Shown here: piece by piece, positions 37,908-46,279 of the stretch
Layout of the letters: the number at the start of each line of letters is the position of its first letter
Numbering within the stretch: the stretch's first letter is position 1
Origin: Streptomyces flaveolus
Lineage (GTDB): Bacteria; Actinomycetota; Actinomycetes; Streptomycetales; Streptomycetaceae
DNA: 64,000 nt
Direction: 5' to 3'
Assembly (NCBI RefSeq): GCF_014648815.1
Contig: NZ_BMRV01000002.1
Span: 62,001-126,000, forward strand
Made by a program: the position numbers and the translations under genes
Notes under the pieces: model-generated
The model's database searches: none
What the model saw: only the letters and a program-made list of their open reading frames with translations
Told to the model about the DNA's origin: nothing

Positions 37908-40273
37908 CAGGCACCTCGTTCGATCTGGCGGAGGATGGTCTCGTCGGTGATGTCGGTGTCGGCGGCCAGCAGGAACGCCTTGCTCAGGATCAGGGCGAGC
38001 CGTTCGTCGTCGAAGGGGAGGAAGACCGTGCGGTCCACCGGGCGTCGGGCCGCGACGACGCACAGGTAGCTGTCGTCCGGTTCCATCAGGACGTTGGCCG
38101 AGAAGAGGTGGATCTTGTAGGCGCGCAGGTCGCCTCGGACGCGCAGGAAGCGGCCGTCGAGTGTGCAGCGGTCGGCGATCTTCAGGCGGGGCAGGAGCCG
38201 TTCCAGTACGTCGCGGCGTGCCAGGGCGCTCTCGGTCAGCTCGCCGAACGCGGTCCGCTCCCAGTAGGCGCGCCGGTCGCCGCCGTCGGTCCAGTCGGGG
38301 TCGGTGGCGATCGAGGTCACTCCGACGAAGAGGTCCACGTCGCGCATGGCCTCGCTGAACACCAGCGGGGGCACGTCGGCGAGCGGTGTCTCGCGCCAGG
38401 CGTCCTCCTGCCGGTGGTCGAAGCGCACCTGGTCGGTCGTGGCCAGGTCGTCGTCGCCCGTGGAGTCGGACCAGGTGTGGTGGAAGCGGACCCGCCACTC
38501 CCCCGCCGCGAGGGTGCGCTCGGCCTCGTCGCCGTCCCCGTCGTCCCAGGGGCCGAGCAGGCGGCTCTTCCATCCCCGGGCGCGGAACAGGGCGAACAAC
38601 GTGCGGTAGTGGACGAGGTGGGCGGCGAAGCGGTGGGAATAGAGGCCGGTCTGTTCCTCGGCCGGGGTGAGGAAGTAGATCTCGCGGAACGCCTGCTTGA
38701 AGGGTTGCCGTATGCGCCGTTCGCTGAGCAGGTCCCGCCAGGCCCCTACGGCGTCGGGGTCGGAGCGGAGCGGGTGCCAGAGCCGTACGGATGCGTCGTC
38801 GGGTGCGTCGGGGAGGGGCTCGTCCGTCTCGGGGAGTACGGCCCGCCACTCGTCGGGCGCGACCTCGATCTCCCAGATCAGCCGGCCTACGAGGGTCCGG
38901 GCGAGGGGGTGGCCGGCGAGTTCGGTGCGCCACCAGCCGTACGGGTGGACGGCGTCGACGGTGAAACCGCCCTCCAGGGCCCGCAGGAGGGTGGCCAGTT
39001 GGGCGTTGAGCCGCTTCACCAGGTCGCGGAGTTCCTTGACCAGGGCGGGGTGGTCGCGGCGGACCGGGGCCGGGACGGTGCGCAGCGGGCGGCCGTCCTT
39101 CTCCCAGGTGAGGGTGGCGGTGTCGGTGACCCTGACGACCGCCCGGTAGGCGCCGGCCGGCCGGTGCAGGACGCCGTCGCCGTCGAAGTCCAGCCTCGGC
39201 AGCCGTAGTGCCACGTCGGTGCGTTCGGCCAGGGCCGCGTCCGCCTTCTTGAGCATCTTGTCCAGTTGCTTGGGCACCCCGGCGTGCCGGACGGTCCGGC
39301 GCACGGTGCGGATCGCGGTGACCAGCTCGGGTGTCGGGTAGTCCTGGGCGGCGCGGACCACCTCGTACAGCAGGGCCTGTGACGGGAGGGTCTTCGCCGC
39401 CGTGGGGGCGAGCGCGATGCCGGGCAGCAGCCGGTCGAACAGCTCGGGCAGCCAGGGTTCGTCCCGCAGCAGCGCGACCCGCAGGGCCTGGCCGAGCGAG
39501 GTGACCTCCCGGTCGGTGAACGCCTTGTCCGCCCGGTAGGGGATCTCGCCGGCCCGGATGGCGTCGGTGCGGTCGGCGGCCGCTTCCAGCGCGCGGCGGG
39601 TGAACGCCACGTACGCCGGGTTCGCGGAGGATCGGCGCCAGGTGTGGGCGAGCGGCGAGACGAATCTGTGCTCCCGGTCCATCTCGGACAGTGCCGCCTG
39701 TTCGGCCGTGGGGAGTCCCGCGATGGCTGTCATCTCGTCGGCGACGATGGGGCCGGCGTCGCGGGAGAGCCGCTCCACGACTGTGCTCAGTGTCCCGTCC
39801 CCGGCGAGGCCCGCGACGGCGAGCAGCGCGTAGGGCTGGCGTACGACGTCCTTGGCCAGCCACAACCCGACCAGGGCGCGGGCCGGTTGGGTCACGTCGG
39901 GCAGCGGTCCCGTGCAGTGCTGCAGTGCGTCCAGGCCCAGGGTGAGGTCGGCCCAGCCGTGCTCCTCGCACTCCTCGACGAGCAGCTCGAACAGCCGGCG
40001 GCATGCGGCGGGCGTGTAGCGCGGCTGCCGTTCCCCGGCCGCGGCCCGGACCGTGAAGGCTGCCGCCCGCATCGAGGCGGTGGCCGAGGCGTCCAGCCGG
40101 TAGGCCGCGACGAACAGGCTGCCGAGCTCCTCGTCGGTGACCTGTGACGGGTCGTGGCGTCCGTCCCCGTCCGTGAACGCCGGGTCGGTCAGCGCGCGCA
40201 TCAGCCGGGCGGCGGGGCTCGTCGGGGGCGAGTCGTGGCCGGGAAAGCCGGTCACCGAGGCGTCGTTCAGCAT
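37907..40273 (-). CDS. DUF4132 domain protein
   Basis: 788 aa, soluble. The N-terminal 400 residues are helical and repeat-like (HEAT-like in appearance). The DUF4132 region, known from the MolR-type proteins, covers about residues 400-600 (WRDLLSERRIRQPFKQAFREIYFLTPAEEQ, then YSHRFAAHLVHYRTLFAL), with a C-terminal region containing FLRVRGDLRAYKIHLFSANVLMEP. No catalytic signature is recognised. Its stop overlaps the start of the ubiquitin-like gene. Sequence composition is normal. The start ATG 40273 has only a weak RBS. Confidence 0.8.
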   Translation of the reverse strand: MLNDASVTGFPGHDSPPTSPAARLMRALTDPAFTDGDGRHDPSQVTDEELGSLFVAAYRLDASATASMRAAAFTVRAAAGERQPRYTPAACRRLFELLVEECEEHGWADLTLGLDALQHCTGPLPDVTQPARALVGLWLAKDVVRQPYALLAVAGLAGDGTLSTVVERLSRDAGPIVADEMTAIAGLPTAEQAALSEMDREHRFVSPLAHTWRRSSANPAYVAFTRRALEAAADRTDAIRAGEIPYRADKAFTDREVTSLGQALRVALLRDEPWLPELFDRLLPGIALAPTAAKTLPSQALLYEVVRAAQDYPTPELVTAIRTVRRTVRHAGVPKQLDKMLKKADAALAERTDVALRLPRLDFDGDGVLHRPAGAYRAVVRVTDTATLTWEKDGRPLRTVPAPVRRDHPALVKELRDLVKRLNAQLATLLRALEGGFTVDAVHPYGWWRTELAGHPLARTLVGRLIWEIEVAPDEWRAVLPETDEPLPDAPDDASVRLWHPLRSDPDAVGAWRDLLSERRIRQPFKQAFREIYFLTPAEEQTGLYSHRFAAHLVHYRTLFALFRARGWKSRLLGPWDDGDGDEAERTLAAGEWRVRFHHTWSDSTGDDDLATTDQVRFDHRQEDAWRETPLADVPPLVFSEAMRDVDLFVGVTSIATDPDWTDGGDRRAYWERTAFGELTESALARRDVLERLLPRLKIADRCTLDGRFLRVRGDLRAYKIHLFSANVLMEPDDSYLCVVAARRPVDRTVFLPFDDERLALILSKAFLLAADTDITDETILRQIERGA

Positions 40274-40322
40274 GGCGGGATGATGGCAGGGGGGACTGAC
40301 AACACCGCTTCCCGGACGCCGG

Positions 40323-40826
40323 TCAGCCGGCGGTGGGCAGGCGGCGCAGCAGTTCCTCTTCCGAGATGTCCTCCAGGTGGGTCAGGAAGACCCACCGGTG
40401 ACCCGACGGGTCCTTGAGGATGACGGTGCGGTCGCCGTGGAACATGTCCGTCGGCGGCTGGAGGATCTCCGCGCCGGCGGCCTCCGCGCGCCGCGCCAGG
40501 CCGTCGACGTCCGGCACGAAGACGTGCAGCATGACGGAGGTGCCGCCGCCGAGCGAGGCCGGCGCGGCGAAGGCGTCGGTCTGCGCGCCGCCCGCGCCCG
40601 CGTCGCCGAGCATCAGGACCGACCGCCCGACGGTGATCTCGGCGTGCAGGATCCCGCCGCCCGGAGCGTCGATCCTGAAGGCCTCGCGGGCGCCGAACGC
40701 CCGCTGGTAGAAGTCGATCGCCGCGGCGGCGTCGTCGACCATGATGTGCGGGATCACGGCGTAGCGGTAGCGGTCGGGGATCTCGGTCGAGGCCGGGTGC
40801 TCGGTGGGGGCCGGGTGCTCGGTCAT
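40323..40826 (-). CDS. VOC-family (glyoxalase/PhnB-like) protein
   Basis: 167 aa. A Pro/Thr-rich N-terminal stretch (TEHPAPTEHPASTE) precedes a PhnB-type VOC domain: VIPHIMVDDAAAAIDFYQRAFGA, GILHAEITVGRSVLMLGD, and VFVPDVDGLARRAEAAGAEI to FHGDRTVILKDPSGHRWVFL. Possible metal ligands are His and Glu in HAEI and the final region. Strong RBS GAGGAGG. Substrate unknown. Confidence 0.88.
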   Translation of the reverse strand: MTEHPAPTEHPASTEIPDRYRYAVIPHIMVDDAAAAIDFYQRAFGAREAFRIDAPGGGILHAEITVGRSVLMLGDAGAGGAQTDAFAAPASLGGGTSVMLHVFVPDVDGLARRAEAAGAEILQPPTDMFHGDRTVILKDPSGHRWVFLTHLEDISEEELLRRLPTAG

Positions 40827-40917
40827 GGTGAACCTCCTCGGTAGCCGCCGCCGGTCGGCTCCTGCGGCTCCGGAACGAACCTAGAAGCTCAAGTTTGGTT
40901 CAGGTCAAGCGCCAAAA

Positions 40918-40963
40918 TACCCCCGGGGGTACCCGTGCTACGGTGGATACCCCGGGGGGTAAT
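40918..40963 (+). promoter_or_regulatory. Two CsoR/CstR-type operators flanking a promoter
   Basis: ATACCCCCGGGGGTAC (40918-40933) and ATACCCCGGGGGGTAA (40948-40963) both contain TACCCC-GG or CC-GGGGTA inverted repeats. Their centres are exactly 30 bp apart, three helical turns. A -10-like TACGGT (40940-40945) lies between them. This is the classical G/C-tract operator of CsoR-family regulators; with the genes downstream, the persulfide sensor CstR is the likely binder. No CsoR/CstR gene is in the window. Confidence 0.8.
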
Positions 40964-40983
40964 TGTCTGTGAAGGAGTTCCCG

Positions 40984-42387
40984 ATGTTCTTCGTCGACAC
41001 CCTCGAGCTGGAAGGGCTCGGCAACCGTTCCTACCTGGCCGGCGGCGCCCGGCGCGCGGTCGTGGTGGATCCGCCGCGCGACATCGACCAGGTCCTGGCG
41101 GTGGCCGCCCGGCGCGGGGTGCGGATCTCGCACGTGGTGGAGACGCACCTCCACAACGACTACGTCAGCGGCGGTCTGGAGCTGGCCCGGGTGACGGGCG
41201 CCGTGTACCTGGTGCCGGCCGGGGCCGGCGTCTCGTTCTCGCGGGTGCCGGTGGCGGACGGTGACGCGGTCGACGTCGACGCCGGGCTGGAGCTGCGGGC
41301 GGTGGCCACCCCGGGGCACACCCCGCACCACACGTCGTACGTACTGCGGGAGGACGGCATGCCAGTGGCGGCGTTCACCGGTGGCTCGCTGCTGATCGGC
41401 ACCGTGGGGCGTCCGGACCTGGTGGAGCCGCGGCTGACCGCGGAACTGGCCCGGGCCCAGCACGCCTCCGCGCACCGGCTGGCCGCGGAGCTGCCGGACG
41501 AGACGTCCGTCCTCCCGACGCACGGCTTCGGAAGCTTCTGTTCCTCCGCGCAGGCCGAGGGGGACGCCACCACGATCGGCCGGGAGAAGGCCGTCAACGC
41601 CGCGCTCACCGAGGACGTCGACTCCTTCGTGGCCCGGCTGCTGGCCGGGCTGGACGACGTGCCCGCGTACTACACCCACATGAGCCCGGCCAACGCCGGC
41701 GGCCCCGCCCCGGTCGACCTGACCCCGCCGGCCGTCGCCGACGCCGAGGAGATCGCCGCCCGGCTGGCGGCCGGTGAGTGGGTCGTGGACCTGCGCAGCC
41801 GCGTGGCCTTCGCCGAGGGGCATGTCGCCGGGTCGTACAACTTCGAGGCGGACGGCAAGCTCGCCACCTACCTGGCCTGGATGATCCCGTGGGGCAAGCC
41901 CGTCACGCTGCTCGCCGAGTCCCCGGAGCAGGTGGCCGCCGCACAGCGGGAGCTGGTCCGGGTGGGTATCGACCGGCCCGCGAGCGCCGCGACCGGGGCG
42001 CCCGAGGCATGGGTGCCCGAGGGCGGGCGGCCGGTGTCGTTCCCGAGGTCGACGTTCGCCGGACTGGCCGAGCGCGGTACGGACGGGGTGGTCGTCCTCG
42101 ACGTACGGCGGGACTCCGAGCGGGCCGCCGGGCGCATAGCGGGCTCCGTGCACATTCCGGTCCACGAGTTGCCCAAGCGGCTGGGCGAGGTGCCGGCGGG
42201 CACGGTGTGGGTGCACTGTGCGGGTGGCATGCGGGCCGCGATCGCCGCGTCGCTGCTCCACGCCGCCGGACGCGACGTCGTGGCCGTCGACGACGGTTTC
42301 GGCGCCGCCGACGCGGCCGGGCTGACGGTGACCGGCCTCGGCGACCCGGACGACCCGGGCCACCGCGCCGACCGCGCCGACCGCTGA
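40984..42387 (+). CDS. MBL-fold/double-rhodanese fusion (persulfide dioxygenase-like, CstB-type architecture)
   Basis: 467 aa from ATG 40984 (GAAGGAG 5 bp upstream). The metallo-beta-lactamase domain (1-240) has ETHLHNDY at 53-60 (His55, His57, Asp59; Tyr60 where many have His), His112 in PGHTPHH, and FTGGSLLIG where ETHE1/CstB have FTGD; the usual third iron ligand Asp is thus Gly. Rhodanese domain 1 (about 250-345) has no catalytic Cys (TLLAESPEQ). Rhodanese domain 2 (about 360-450) has Cys412 in HCAGGMRAA. Expected role: oxidation or sulfur transfer from persulfides. First gene of a sulfide-response operon behind CstR-like operators. Confidence 0.88.
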   Translation: MFFVDTLELEGLGNRSYLAGGARRAVVVDPPRDIDQVLAVAARRGVRISHVVETHLHNDYVSGGLELARVTGAVYLVPAGAGVSFSRVPVADGDAVDVDAGLELRAVATPGHTPHHTSYVLREDGMPVAAFTGGSLLIGTVGRPDLVEPRLTAELARAQHASAHRLAAELPDETSVLPTHGFGSFCSSAQAEGDATTIGREKAVNAALTEDVDSFVARLLAGLDDVPAYYTHMSPANAGGPAPVDLTPPAVADAEEIAARLAAGEWVVDLRSRVAFAEGHVAGSYNFEADGKLATYLAWMIPWGKPVTLLAESPEQVAAAQRELVRVGIDRPASAATGAPEAWVPEGGRPVSFPRSTFAGLAERGTDGVVVLDVRRDSERAAGRIAGSVHIPVHELPKRLGEVPAGTVWVHCAGGMRAAIAASLLHAAGRDVVAVDDGFGAADAAGLTVTGLGDPDDPGHRADRADR

Positions 42388-42389
42388 GC

Positions 42390-43148
42390 ATGACCGCTCT
42401 GATCGCCGCGCTCGTCGCCGGTGCCGTCGTCGGCCTGGCCCTGGGGGGTCTCGGCGGGGGCGGCAGCGTCCTCGCCGTACCCGCCCTGATCTACCTGCTC
42501 CACTTCGGCCCGGCCGACGCGACGACCGCCGGCCTCGTGATCGTCACCCTCACCTCCGTCACCGCGCTGAGCGGGCACGCCCGGGACGGCAACGTCGCCT
42601 GGCGCACCGGGCTCCTGTTCGCCGCCGCGGGCGTCGTACCGGCGATGCTCGCCGGAACGCTGGCCGACCGGGTGCCGGCGACGGCGCTGCTCGTGGCCTT
42701 CTCGGTCGTCGCCGCGCTGGCCGCGGCGCGGATGCTGCGCTCCCCGGCCACCGACCCGTCCGGCCGTCCCGGTCCCCCCGTCCGTCCCGCGAAGGCCGGT
42801 GCCGTCGGTGCCGGGCTCGGCGCGGTGACCGGGTTCCTGGGCGTGGGCGGCGGCTTCCTCGCCGTTCCGGCGCTGGTGGGCGTGCTGGGTCTGGCCATGC
42901 GCCGGGCCGTCGGTACGAGCCTCCTCGTCATCACGGTCAACTCCCTGGCCGCGCTCGGCGCCCGGGCGGGCACCGGGATGCACCTGGACTGGGCCGTCGT
43001 CGGCCCCTTCACCGCGGCCGCCGTGCTCGGCGCCTGGGACGGCAGACGCCTGGCCGAGAAGGTCAGGGGCCGGACGCTGCAGACCCTTTTCGCCTACGCA
43101 CTCCTCGCGGTGGCCCTCTTCATGCTCGCCGACGCGCTCGTCCCGTGA
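42390..43148 (+). CDS. TauE/SafE-family sulfite/sulfur-anion exporter
   Basis: 252 aa, about eight transmembrane helices in two repeats. Each repeat begins with the family's glycine-rich motif: GGLGGGGSVLAVPAL (about 19-33) and GFLGVGGGFLAVPAL. It would export sulfite or thiosulfate made by the upstream enzyme. ATG lies 2 bp after the MBL-rhodanese stop, so it is coupled. Confidence 0.9.
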   Translation: MTALIAALVAGAVVGLALGGLGGGGSVLAVPALIYLLHFGPADATTAGLVIVTLTSVTALSGHARDGNVAWRTGLLFAAAGVVPAMLAGTLADRVPATALLVAFSVVAALAAARMLRSPATDPSGRPGPPVRPAKAGAVGAGLGAVTGFLGVGGGFLAVPALVGVLGLAMRRAVGTSLLVITVNSLAALGARAGTGMHLDWAVVGPFTAAAVLGAWDGRRLAEKVRGRTLQTLFAYALLAVALFMLADALVP

Positions 43149-43192
43149 GCGGCCACCCCGGCACGACCCATGTCCACAGGAAGGACCTCCCC

Positions 43193-43768
43193 ATGACCAC
43201 CCCCGCCACCCTCGACCCCCGCCAGGCCCACTCCCGCCTGCACGAACTCACCGTCATCGACGTCCGCACCCCCGGCGAGTACGCCGGCGGTCACCTGCCC
43301 GGCGCCCTCAACGTGCCGCTGGACCGGCTCCGGCAAGCCCTGCCCGCCGTCCGGGCCGCCGCCGAGCGCGGGGACGTGCTCGTCGTCTGCGCCTCCGGCA
43401 ACCGCTCCGCGAACGCCTGCAGCGTCCTCGCCGAGCACGGCGTCCACGCCGCGACCCTCGTCGGAGGCACCGGCGCGTGGGCCGCGCAGGGGCACGAACT
43501 CGTCCGGCCCGCGGGGACCGCGAAGGCCACCTGGGGCATGGAACGGCAGGTCCGTCTCACCGCCGGACTCATCGTGCTGCTGGGCCTCCTGCTCGGCGTG
43601 CTGGTGCACCCGGCCTTCCAGTTGCTGTCCGCGGGCATCGCGGGCGGACTGGTCTTCTCCGCCCTCACCGACACCTGCGGCATGGCGGCCGTGCTGGCCA
43701 AGATCCCCCGCAACCGGCCCCGGCCCGCCGACCTCGACGCCACGCTCGCCCGGCTGCGCGGCCACTGA
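43193..43768 (+). CDS. Rhodanese with C-terminal membrane anchor (YgaP-like)
   Basis: 191 aa from ATG 43193, with AGGAAGGA upstream. Rhodanese domain 1-105 with active-site Cys66 in VVCASGNRSAN. The C-terminal part has two transmembrane helices (LTAGLIVLLGLLLGVLVH, LLSAGIAGGLVFSALT), DUF2892-like, then DTCGMAAVLAKIPRNR. It carries sulfane sulfur at the membrane. Third gene of the operon, 44 bp after the exporter; it ends 18 bp from a convergent gene. Confidence 0.9.
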   Translation: MTTPATLDPRQAHSRLHELTVIDVRTPGEYAGGHLPGALNVPLDRLRQALPAVRAAAERGDVLVVCASGNRSANACSVLAEHGVHAATLVGGTGAWAAQGHELVRPAGTAKATWGMERQVRLTAGLIVLLGLLLGVLVHPAFQLLSAGIAGGLVFSALTDTCGMAAVLAKIPRNRPRPADLDATLARLRGH

Positions 43769-43786
43769 CAGCGCCCGGCCCCGTCC

Positions 43787-44197
43787 TCAGACCTGGCGGA
43801 GCACCACGAGGACGACCAGGAGCACCGTCGCGCCCGCGCTCATGCCGTGCGCGACCACCCCGGTCAGCGGGAAGTGACGTTCCGCCGTGCCGGTGGCCTG
43901 CGCATGGCGGCCGGAGCTGGGCAGCCAGCGCAGCAGCATCATGAAGCCGAGGGCGGCCACGACGAGGACCGCGGCGCAGGCCGCCCACGCCGTGCCCCGG
44001 AGCCCGCCCACGAGGTACACGGCCCAGGCGGCCAGGCCGCTGACGGCGAGCACCACGTGACCGACCACCAGCCACAGCGGCAGCCGCGTCACGCCGGGCG
44101 TGCGCTGGCGCAGGCCGCCGTGGCGGATCCAGACGGTGGCGAGGTAGGCGCCCAGGGCCGCGGTCAGCAGCCAGGCACCCAGGACGACCATGTCCAT
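43787..44197 (-). CDS. Small integral membrane protein
   Basis: 136 aa from ATG 44197. Four hydrophobic segments: VVLGAWLLTAALGAYLATVW, LWLVVGHVVLAVSGLAAWAVYL, AACAAVLVVAALGFMMLL, and a C-terminal AGATVLLVVLVVL. His residues in segments 2 and 4 (GHVVLAVSG, VAHGMSAG) could bind haem or metal. Family not recognised. It is convergent with the rhodanese gene, with no terminator between. Confidence 0.75.
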   Translation of the reverse strand: MDMVVLGAWLLTAALGAYLATVWIRHGGLRQRTPGVTRLPLWLVVGHVVLAVSGLAAWAVYLVGGLRGTAWAACAAVLVVAALGFMMLLRWLPSSGRHAQATGTAERHFPLTGVVAHGMSAGATVLLVVLVVLRQV

Positions 44198-44347
44198 GTG
44201 TTCCGTTCCCCCTGCCCGGTGACGCGCGCTGTGTCTCAGGGGATTCAGCACAGCGCACCCGGCGGGGGCGGACCGGACGTCCATTCAGGGATTCACCCGT
44301 TGGCGTGAACCATGCCGCTCGGGACTGGTCAAGCGAGGCCCCGAGTG

Positions 44348-46012
44348 TCAGGCCAGGGACAGGACCGACGTCAGCACCTGACGCAGCATCGCCGCGGGGT
44401 CCGGCGCCGGTCCGGGGGCGCGCCACGCCACGAAGCCGTCCGGGCGCACCAGGACCGCCCCGCCGCGCGTCACACCGTGGGACTTCGCCCAGTCGGTGTC
44501 GTCGTCCTCGGGCAGCAGTTCGGCGTCCGGGGACTTGCCCACCCGGTACGGCGTCAGCGGGACCCGCATCTCGTGGGCCAGCCGCGTCGCGGCCTCGTGC
44601 CAGCCGCTGGCCTCCGTCGCGTCGCTGAGCAGAACGAGGGTGCGTTCGTAGAGGTCGAGGGTGGAGACGCGGTCGTCGCCGCGGCGCAGCCACAGGTGCG
44701 GGGCCCTGCTGCCGGGTTCGCCCGTCAGCGAGAGCGCGTCCGGGACCACCGGCGTCGCCGGGTCCGCGCCGACGACCGCACCCTGGGGGTAGCGGTAGCC
44801 GAGGGCGACGTTGAGGATGCCGCGCTGCGGTCCGCCGCCGCCTCCGGCTGCCGGGGGCGGGGCGAAGCCCGGGTGGCTGTGTTCGGCGGAGCGGGCGGCG
44901 GCGCGGGCGCTGGTGGCCTCCGCGACCGGGCGGCGTTCGGCGTCGTAGGTGTCGAGGAGGCCGTCACCGGCCCAGCCGTCGAGGACGGCGGCCAGTTTCC
45001 AGGCGAGGTTGTGGGCGTCCTGGATGCCGGTGTTGGAGCCGAACGCGCCGGTGGGGGACATCTCGTGGGCCGAGTCGCCGGCCAGCAGGACGCGGCCCGA
45101 GCGGTAGCTGCGGGCGACGCGCTGGGCGGCGTGCCAGGGGGCCTTGCCGGTGATCTCGACGTCGAGGTCCGGGTCGCCGACCGCGCGGCGGATGTGGGCG
45201 GCGACGCGCTCGTCGGTGAAGTCCTCCACCGTCTCGCCGTTCTCCGGGTGCCAGGGGGCGTGGAAGACCCAGTTCACGCGGTTGTCCACCGGGAGCAGGG
45301 CGCCGTCCGCGTCCGGAGCCGTGAGGTAGCAGACGATGAAGCGGCGTTCGCCCACGACGTCGGCGAGCCGGCGGGAGCGGAAGGTGATGCTGATGTTGTG
45401 GAAGAGGTCGCCGGGACCGCTCTGACCGATGCCGAGCTGCTCGCGGACGGGGCTGCGGGGACCGTCGGCGGCCACCAGGTAGTCCGCGCGGATCGTGGTG
45501 TGCTCGCCGGTCTCCCGGTTCTCGACGACCGCCGTGACGCCCTCGGCGTCCGTGTCGAACGACAGCAGTTGCGTGCCGAAGCGCAGTTCGCCGCCGAGTT
45601 CGCGGGCGTGGGCGAGCAGTTCGGGCTCGAGGTCGTTCTGGCTGCACAGGCACCACCCGCTGGGGCTGAACCGGGCGAGTCCGTTGCCGGGATCGATCTG
45701 CTTGAACAGCCACTCCCCGGCGTCGCCCACCAGCGTCGGCGTCTGGAGGATGCCGTGGTTGTCGGCCAGCGTGGCGGCGGCCCGCCGGATGTGCGGCTCG
45801 GTGCCCGACACCCGGAAGAGCTCCATCGTGCGGACGTTGTTGCCGCGTCCCCGGGGGTGGATGGAGGTGCCGGCGTGGCGCTCCACCAGCGTGTGCCGGA
45901 CGCCGAGCCGACCCAGGAAAACCGAGGTCGACAGGCCGACCAGGGACCCTCCGACGATCAGCACCGGGACGCGGTGGATCCCGGGTCCCGATCGATCGGC
46001 TCTTTCGTTCAT
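44348..46012 (-). CDS. whiE-ORFVIII: Spore-pigment FAD-dependent hydroxylase, WhiE ORFVIII-like
   Basis: 554 aa from ATG 46012, with GGAGGACGAGCG upstream; the frame extends to 46075 without an RBS. PheA/TfdB-type flavin monooxygenase: dinucleotide fold VLIVGGSLVGLSTSVFL, DG motif VAADGPRSPVRE, and GD motif AGDSAHEMSPTGAFGSNTGIQD. A thioredoxin-like C-terminal domain follows. It is divergent from the whiE-type polyketide genes and probably hydroxylates the finished aromatic polyketide of the spore pigment. In S. coelicolor the homologous promoter depends on a late sporulation sigma factor. Confidence 0.92.
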   Translation of the reverse strand: MNERADRSGPGIHRVPVLIVGGSLVGLSTSVFLGRLGVRHTLVERHAGTSIHPRGRGNNVRTMELFRVSGTEPHIRRAAATLADNHGILQTPTLVGDAGEWLFKQIDPGNGLARFSPSGWCLCSQNDLEPELLAHARELGGELRFGTQLLSFDTDAEGVTAVVENRETGEHTTIRADYLVAADGPRSPVREQLGIGQSGPGDLFHNISITFRSRRLADVVGERRFIVCYLTAPDADGALLPVDNRVNWVFHAPWHPENGETVEDFTDERVAAHIRRAVGDPDLDVEITGKAPWHAAQRVARSYRSGRVLLAGDSAHEMSPTGAFGSNTGIQDAHNLAWKLAAVLDGWAGDGLLDTYDAERRPVAEATSARAAARSAEHSHPGFAPPPAAGGGGGPQRGILNVALGYRYPQGAVVGADPATPVVPDALSLTGEPGSRAPHLWLRRGDDRVSTLDLYERTLVLLSDATEASGWHEAATRLAHEMRVPLTPYRVGKSPDAELLPEDDDTDWAKSHGVTRGGAVLVRPDGFVAWRAPGPAPDPAAMLRQVLTSVLSLA

Positions 46013-46279
46013 CGCTCGTCCTCCATTGCGTCGGGCCCCGGTCGGGCCGTCGTCGAGTGGCAGGTCCCGTGACATGCAGGGGCCGGGCCTTCATGCATGC
46101 CCCGTGACGCCTGCGGCGGCTCAGGCTTCACCCGCTTAACCCGTCTGGTTCGCGGTCCCCGGGGGCACGGCACACGATCGTGCTTACGCGACCGGCGCAC
46201 CCCGCCGCACACGGCGCGCGCAGCGACGGTCGTACTCCCCCCGTCCACGAGGAAGTTCCCCCGAGAAGAGGTGGGCCGG
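46013..46279. promoter_or_regulatory. Divergent whiE-type promoter region
   Basis: 267 bp between the hydroxylase and ORFI. It holds a perfect palindrome CACGATCGTG (46173-46182) about midway, and TTAACC/TTCGCG-type hexamers nearby, but I cannot assign -35 and -10 boxes with confidence. In S. coelicolor the equivalent region carries two promoters, one for each direction, active late in aerial-hypha development. Confidence 0.6.

Noticed and set aside
37596..40004. 800-codon minus-strand frame overlapping the DUF4132 gene
   Set aside because: Only its last 103 codons (from 37907) read like a protein; the rest is an Arg/Pro-rich shadow of DUF4132 in another frame.
35519..44200. A complete integrated element at tRNA-Arg
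   Set aside because: No integrase, excisionase or replication gene and no second copy of the tRNA 3' end in this interval.
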